The position numbers were made by a program, and so were the translations under genes. The notes below the pieces were generated by a model, which did no database searches, was not told the origin of the DNA, and worked only from the letters and a program-made list of their open reading frames with translations. Below, piece after piece: positions 62,038-64,000 of a DNA stretch of 64,000 nucleotides. Source of the DNA: Fen-1298 sp050015675 (GTDB lineage: Bacteria; Bacteroidota; Ignavibacteria; UBA10030); NCBI GenBank assembly GCA_050015675.1, contig JBEKAY010000005.1, positions 1 to 64,000 of the forward strand. Direction: 5' to 3'. The first letter of the stretch is position 1. The number at the start of each line of letters is the position of its first letter.

Positions 62038-64000
62038 TTACACTATGTTCTTCTTTCGGTCTATCTTCTCAAGAATCTGGATCATAGTTTCAACATCTGA
62101 TGTCGGAAGTTCGCATGTGTAGTTCTCGCAGATGTACACCATTTGCTTGCCTCTCGCCAGGGAAAGATTTCCAAAGAACGGGACATGGCGACTTAAGAAT
62201 TCCTGCCCTTCCGCGGCGTCTGCGAAAAGCATGATCTTATTCGGCAGAAAGCGGGAATGGATCTCGTCCAGCATCTCACGTATAACCGGGTGTTTCCTGT
62301 TTCCAGCCAAGACTATCTGCATGGGTTTGGAGAGACTGAAATCGACTGCGACAAGGAATTGAGGGAGAGCCTGAGGAATTTTCTCGATGTACTCGCCGAA
62401 ACAAACGAGCGATTTTAATGCCATATCGCTGTAACGAACGCTTCCGACGATTTGCGACAATCGCAGAAGGTTCAGGACAGAAATGGAATTACCACTCGGC
62501 TCCGCACCGTCGTATGCTTCCTTCATTCGAATAAGTATAGTTGGATCCGTCCCGGGACTATCGAAGAATCCTCCGCGCTCGTTATCATAGAACGATGCGA
62601 TCTGATCTTCCGTCAGCTTGATGGCTTTTTGAAGCCATTCGATTTGAAATGTTGCTTCGTAGAGATCAAGCAATCCCTGAATGAAAAATGCATAATCAGT
62701 GAGATGTGCATCATATTTTGCTTCCCCGTCCCGGTACCGGCGAAACAGTTTTCCAGTCGTCGGATGAGCAAGTCTCGTGAGTAAAAACCTGCTTGCTCGT
62801 TCGGCATCCTCGAGATACGATTCATCCCTCAGAACTTGATAAGCCCGGGCGAAAGCTGAAATCATTAAACCGTTCCACGACAGCAAAATTTTATCGTCGA
62901 GATGCGGTCTCGGCCGCTGCTGACGTTTATCAAACAGTGTTGCTTTTGCCATATCGAGATGGGCTGCAACGTCTTCCACCTTCGCGCCAATGTGTCTTGC
63001 TGCTTCTTCGGCAGAGTGAGCCACAAAGAAAATATTCTCTCCGACAAATTCTTGTCTCGGATCGGATTGTACATTTCCTTCTTCTTCAATCCCGAAAATA
63101 AACTCTACAATTCCCGCTTCCTCTTTTGTCAGAAAGCGGTCGATCTCGCTTTTCTTCCAGATGTAGAACGCTCCCTCTTTTTTCTCTTCCGGATAAAATG
63201 GGGAGATTGCACTCTCCGCGTCTTCTGCTGAATAAAATCCTCCTTCCGGATGCATCAGTACGCGTTGAATATATTCCAGTACTTTGCGGGCTACTTGGGC
63301 AAACATCTGGTCGTGCGTGATTTGAAATGCATCGAGGTAGGAGAGAACAAGCTGAGCTTGATCGTAAAGCATCTTTTCAAAATGCGGCACGTGCCAGCGT
63401 TCGTCCGTCGAGTACCGGTGGAAACCGCCGCCGATCCGGTCGTATATTCCTCCTTCCGCCATCTTTTGCAACGTTGTCAGCGCCATGTCGAGCGCCGCAG
63501 TGTTGCCTGTCCGATGATAATATCGGAAAAGGAAATTAAGAACTGTGGGACGGGGGAATTTCGGTGCGTGACCGAATCCGCCGTAAGTTGCATCGTAACT
63601 TTTTGCGAATTCATCAAATCCGCGCTCGAGCATGCTCTCCGTCACCGTTTTGTCACTCAGAGGCGGGGCGGCAGATGATGCAAGGAATTGTCCAATGCGC
63701 TCGCCGCTTTCCAGAACTTTGGAACGCTCATTTGTCCATACTTTGTGAATACGCTCGAGGATTTCCAAAAAACCGGGGTTGCCGGATTGACCGGTTGGTG
63801 GAATGTATGTCGCGGCGAAAAACGGCTTTCGCTCCGGTGTCATAAAAATAGACATTGGCCAACCGCCGCTTCCCGTCATCGCCTGGAGAGCTGTCATATA
63901 GATTTGATCGATGTCGGGACGTTCTTCCCGATCGACTTTGATGCTGACAACCAAAAGGTTCATCAGGTCCGCGATGGATCGGTTCTCAAACACCTCCCGC
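62038..64000 (-). CDS. DUF255/YyaL thioredoxin-domain protein, 5' end outside window
   Basis: At least 654 residues; the reading frame is open to the window edge, and REVFENRSIADLMN before the first internal ATG matches the thioredoxin-like start of the YyaL/SPATA20 family, so the true start lies beyond 64000. The C-terminal part (about 180-650) is the alpha-barrel region (FGHAPKFPRP, FHRYSTDERWHVPHFEKMLYDQAQL, GGFYSAEDAES, LLSWNGLMISAFARAY). Function of the family is unclear; a redox or glycan-related role has been suggested. Confidence 0.9.
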   Translation of the reverse strand, partial: REVFENRSIADLMNLLVVSIKVDREERPDIDQIYMTALQAMTGSGGWPMSIFMTPERKPFFAATYIPPTGQSGNPGFLEILERIHKVWTNERSKVLESGERIGQFLASSAAPPLSDKTVTESMLERGFDEFAKSYDATYGGFGHAPKFPRPTVLNFLFRYYHRTGNTAALDMALTTLQKMAEGGIYDRIGGGFHRYSTDERWHVPHFEKMLYDQAQLVLSYLDAFQITHDQMFAQVARKVLEYIQRVLMHPEGGFYSAEDAESAISPFYPEEKKEGAFYIWKKSEIDRFLTKEEAGIVEFIFGIEEEGNVQSDPRQEFVGENIFFVAHSAEEAARHIGAKVEDVAAHLDMAKATLFDKRQQRPRPHLDDKILLSWNGLMISAFARAYQVLRDESYLEDAERASRFLLTRLAHPTTGKLFRRYRDGEAKYDAHLTDYAFFIQGLLDLYEATFQIEWLQKAIKLTEDQIASFYDNERGGFFDSPGTDPTILIRMKEAYDGAEPSGNSISVLNLLRLSQIVGSVRYSDMALKSLVCFGEYIEKIPQALPQFLVAVDFSLSKPMQIVLAGNRKHPVIREMLDEIHSRFLPNKIMLFADAAEGQEFLSRHVPFFGNLSLARGKQMVYICENYTCELPTSDVETMIQILEKIDRKKNIV

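Overview
The window looks like chromosomal DNA of a member of the Bacteroidota/Chlorobi/Ignavibacteria lineage, most likely Ignavibacteria-like. The best marker is the secreted subtilase at 40448-43267, whose C-terminus carries a NYPNPFNPST-type sorting domain of the type IX secretion system, a form very common in Ignavibacteria and relatives. Moderate GC and frequent strong Shine-Dalgarno sequences (AAGGAGG before 16910, GGAGG before 32992) fit this better than a classical Bacteroidetes. The lineage call is inference from motifs only. Genes are dense housekeeping and metabolic operons. No rRNA, tRNA, CRISPR array or prophage was recognised.

Layout. 1-7575 (+): a 5'-truncated MFS transporter next to a dispersed repeat, a HARE-HTH-like lysine-rich protein, prmC, dtd, an outer-membrane beta-barrel candidate, an alkaline-phosphatase-superfamily enzyme and comEC. 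7685-15876: pgmB, a GT22 membrane mannosyltransferase, an aldo/keto reductase, an M16 protease and three small redox or cupin enzymes. 16020-20458 (-): a complete de novo NAD operon, nadC-nadA-nadB, followed by an SPFH protein. 20608-26660 (-): truA, a lipocalin-like exported protein, a DUF885 peptidase, a vapBC insertion, an orphan DNA methyltransferase and an SGNH lipoprotein. 26984-30831 (-): acyl-CoA ligase, KirBac potassium channel and dinB. 31074-32992: a thioredoxin-like gene, a decayed REP-associated transposase (RAYT) bracketed by palindromic doublets, and a zinc-ribbon/SH3 protein. 33101-35648 (-): queuosine precursor operon queD-queE-queF-queC plus an OsmC protein. 35867-43652 (-): valS, an orphan ParA, a FAH hydrolase, and the T9SS subtilase with an upstream lipoprotein that resembles its propeptide. 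43851-53880 (+): purM, DUF2721, a surface polysaccharide cluster (two GT4, flippase, deacetylase), ymdB, ORF6N, a methyltransferase and folD. 53981-59441 (-): small proteins, a repeat- and remnant-filled gap, and a galactose operon (SSS symporter, small membrane protein, galK, galT). 59664-64000: a sensor histidine kinase and a DUF255/YyaL protein that runs off the window.

The most unusual structures are: (1) the RAYT unit at 31631-32356, with two identical-architecture 33-11-33 nt palindrome doublets and a fifth 33-nt palindrome at the frame break of the RAYT reading frame; (2) vapBC lying between two diverged copies of the DUF885 gene's 3' end, as if an element had integrated at a gene terminus and restored it; (3) the stand-alone propeptide-like lipoprotein 13 nt upstream of the subtilase; and (4) a dispersed repeat shared by the window's left edge (beside the broken MFS gene) and the gap near 55 kb.
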